From Phylloscopus collybita (Eukaryota > Chordata > Aves > Passeriformes > Phylloscopidae): a DNA stretch of 64,000 nucleotides. The notes below the pieces were generated by a model. That model saw only the letters and a program-made list of their open reading frames with translations. It was not told where the DNA came from and searched no databases. A program made the translations under genes and the position numbers. Positions 62,664 through 64,000 of the stretch are shown here, piece after piece (the first letter of the stretch is position 1; the number at the start of each line of letters is the position of its first letter). The stretch spans positions 86,283,001 to 86,347,000 of the forward strand of contig JAJNNQ010000075.1 in assembly GCA_027886175.1 (NCBI GenBank), in the 5' to 3' direction.

Positions 62664-64000
62664 AGTCCAATTTTTTCTGGAAACAGTGGATTCCTTCCAA
62701 CTCAGAATATGCTGTGATTCTGTGGGAAGTTGACTAACATACCTCCAGAAAGACCAAGGATAAAGCATATTACTGAAACAAAGGTGCTATCAAAATCTTG
62801 TAATTAATTCCATGTTGCTCTAAAATAGCTGGTCTGGAGTCATATATTTGATGGTTTAATTGAAAATTTCCCAAAGCATGATAAGCAATTAATACGATAC
62901 TGATGCATTGCCTTTATCTCAGTAGACCTTTTTTTAAATGCGATGCAAGGGATGTGAAAACGGAGAGCTCTCCCAAGCCCTACAATCAAAACATTCAGTG
63001 GAAATAAAAATGCCGAGGTCCAAACCAGCCTCCATGCTTTCTCTTTTCTCCCACAGTTTATTCAGCAATTTGCATACAGGGTAAAATGAAACAAGAGTAG
63101 CATTAAGATACATTCTATATTTTGAGGCAACTTTAATTTGTCATTTGGGCATATGCAGCTTGCTGTTATGGCAGTGGTAAATGTAGTCTTGAGGATTTCA
63201 CTTTTCATTTTCACTCATTTGATTTTGAACCTGCAAATTACACTAAAAAATTATCAGAACTAACCATTCTAGCTAAGCTTAATCTTATTTTAACATGCTG
63301 AAAATGTTACTGAAATGCTGTTAAATATTGGCTGAAAGTGACATGTAAATATGAATACTGGAAAACGTTCATTGCTACTGGTAAAAGTATTTTTAGTCAG
63401 ATAATATCCACCCAATAGTATAATATTACTTTTTCTGTAAAGGTCTTTCCCCAGGTGGTGATTTCTTTATCCTAGTTGTGGTTTGGTTGTTTTGGAGGAG
63501 TTTTTTTTGGGGCGGGGGAAGCAGCTAATTATTTTCTCCTCAGGAAAGTAAAAGAATACTGACATGCTGTAGGAGGATTCCTATATAGCACTGCAAGATC
63601 TGAAACATTTTGTGCCTTCTACACAGTGACTATGTACTTTACGTGCTGTTTTTCCACCTGAGATAACTGTTCTTGATATTACTAATTAATTCACCTGTAT
63701 GTTGCTCTTACTGGGTTTGTATTTTGTGGGGGCACAGAAAGGTGTTAATTAAAAGTGTATCTGAAAGTAGTAGTGGTACCTTGACTAGCTTCAGCAACAC
63801 ACCAAGCCAAGGCTGGCTCCAATGTTACAGCTGTTTCTAAAAGCCTATTAGGCTGCATTCTTTTGTGCTAAGTATTCTACCCATATTAAGTTATAATTGG
63901 AAAGAAAAGTCTCTCTGAAAACCTGAAACAAGCTGTGGAGACTCTTTTTTCTTTTTGCATGGGCTGCTCCGTCTGTTCATTCACAGGCATAATAAAATAA
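62664..64000. other. SSR1 upstream flank, no feature recognised
   Basis: AT-rich non-coding DNA. There is a short T/G-rich patch near 63480-63515. No exon of a neighbouring gene could be supported. Confidence 0.7.

Overview
This is vertebrate nuclear DNA, almost certainly from a bird. Two intron-containing genes face each other tail to tail: the 3' half of RREB1 on the + strand and the complete coding region of SSR1 (TRAP-alpha) on the - strand. The avian assignment is inferred from a CR1 LINE 3' tail at 51544-51597, short bird-style LTRs, abundant (TTTGG)n-like low-complexity DNA, compact introns, and the RREB1-SSR1 neighbourhood that is also known from human 6p24. There are no prokaryotic features, CRISPR arrays or recognisable tRNA/rRNA genes.

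Layout. Positions 1-13641 are RREB1 intron in which I found no exon. RREB1 coding exons lie at 13642-13831, 15442-18181, 31379-32122 and 34220-34725. All phases join and the stop codon ends at 34725. A roughly 3.3 kb 3' UTR follows, with its best poly(A) signal at 37981. From about 38.0 to 46.3 kb the DNA is intergenic. SSR1 occupies about 46.3-61.7 kb on the - strand, with eight coding exons between 61608 and 50954. They join exactly into a 290-residue protein. Its start lies in a CpG-island promoter at about 61.0-62.0 kb. An LTR sits in SSR1 intron 1 and another lies about 0.4 kb upstream of the promoter.

Function. RREB1 is a nuclear multi-C2H2 zinc-finger transcription factor that reads Ras-responsive elements and recruits CtBP-type corepressors. 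SSR1 is the alpha subunit of the ER translocon-associated protein (TRAP) complex. The two products are not known to act in one pathway; they are simply syntenic.

Most interesting points: (1) a decayed copy of the alternative zinc-finger exon of RREB1 at 23343-23491, with an intact acceptor and first ten codons, then deletions, a frameshift, an early stop and no donor; (2) a 96-nt stem-loop in the RREB1 3' UTR (36171-36266) whose 20-bp stem is continuous only in the sense RNA because all three non-Watson-Crick positions are G-U; (3) an LTR with a four-copy 40-bp minisatellite in SSR1 intron 1; (4) three GCCACGT (XBP1-type) motifs around the SSR1 promoter.
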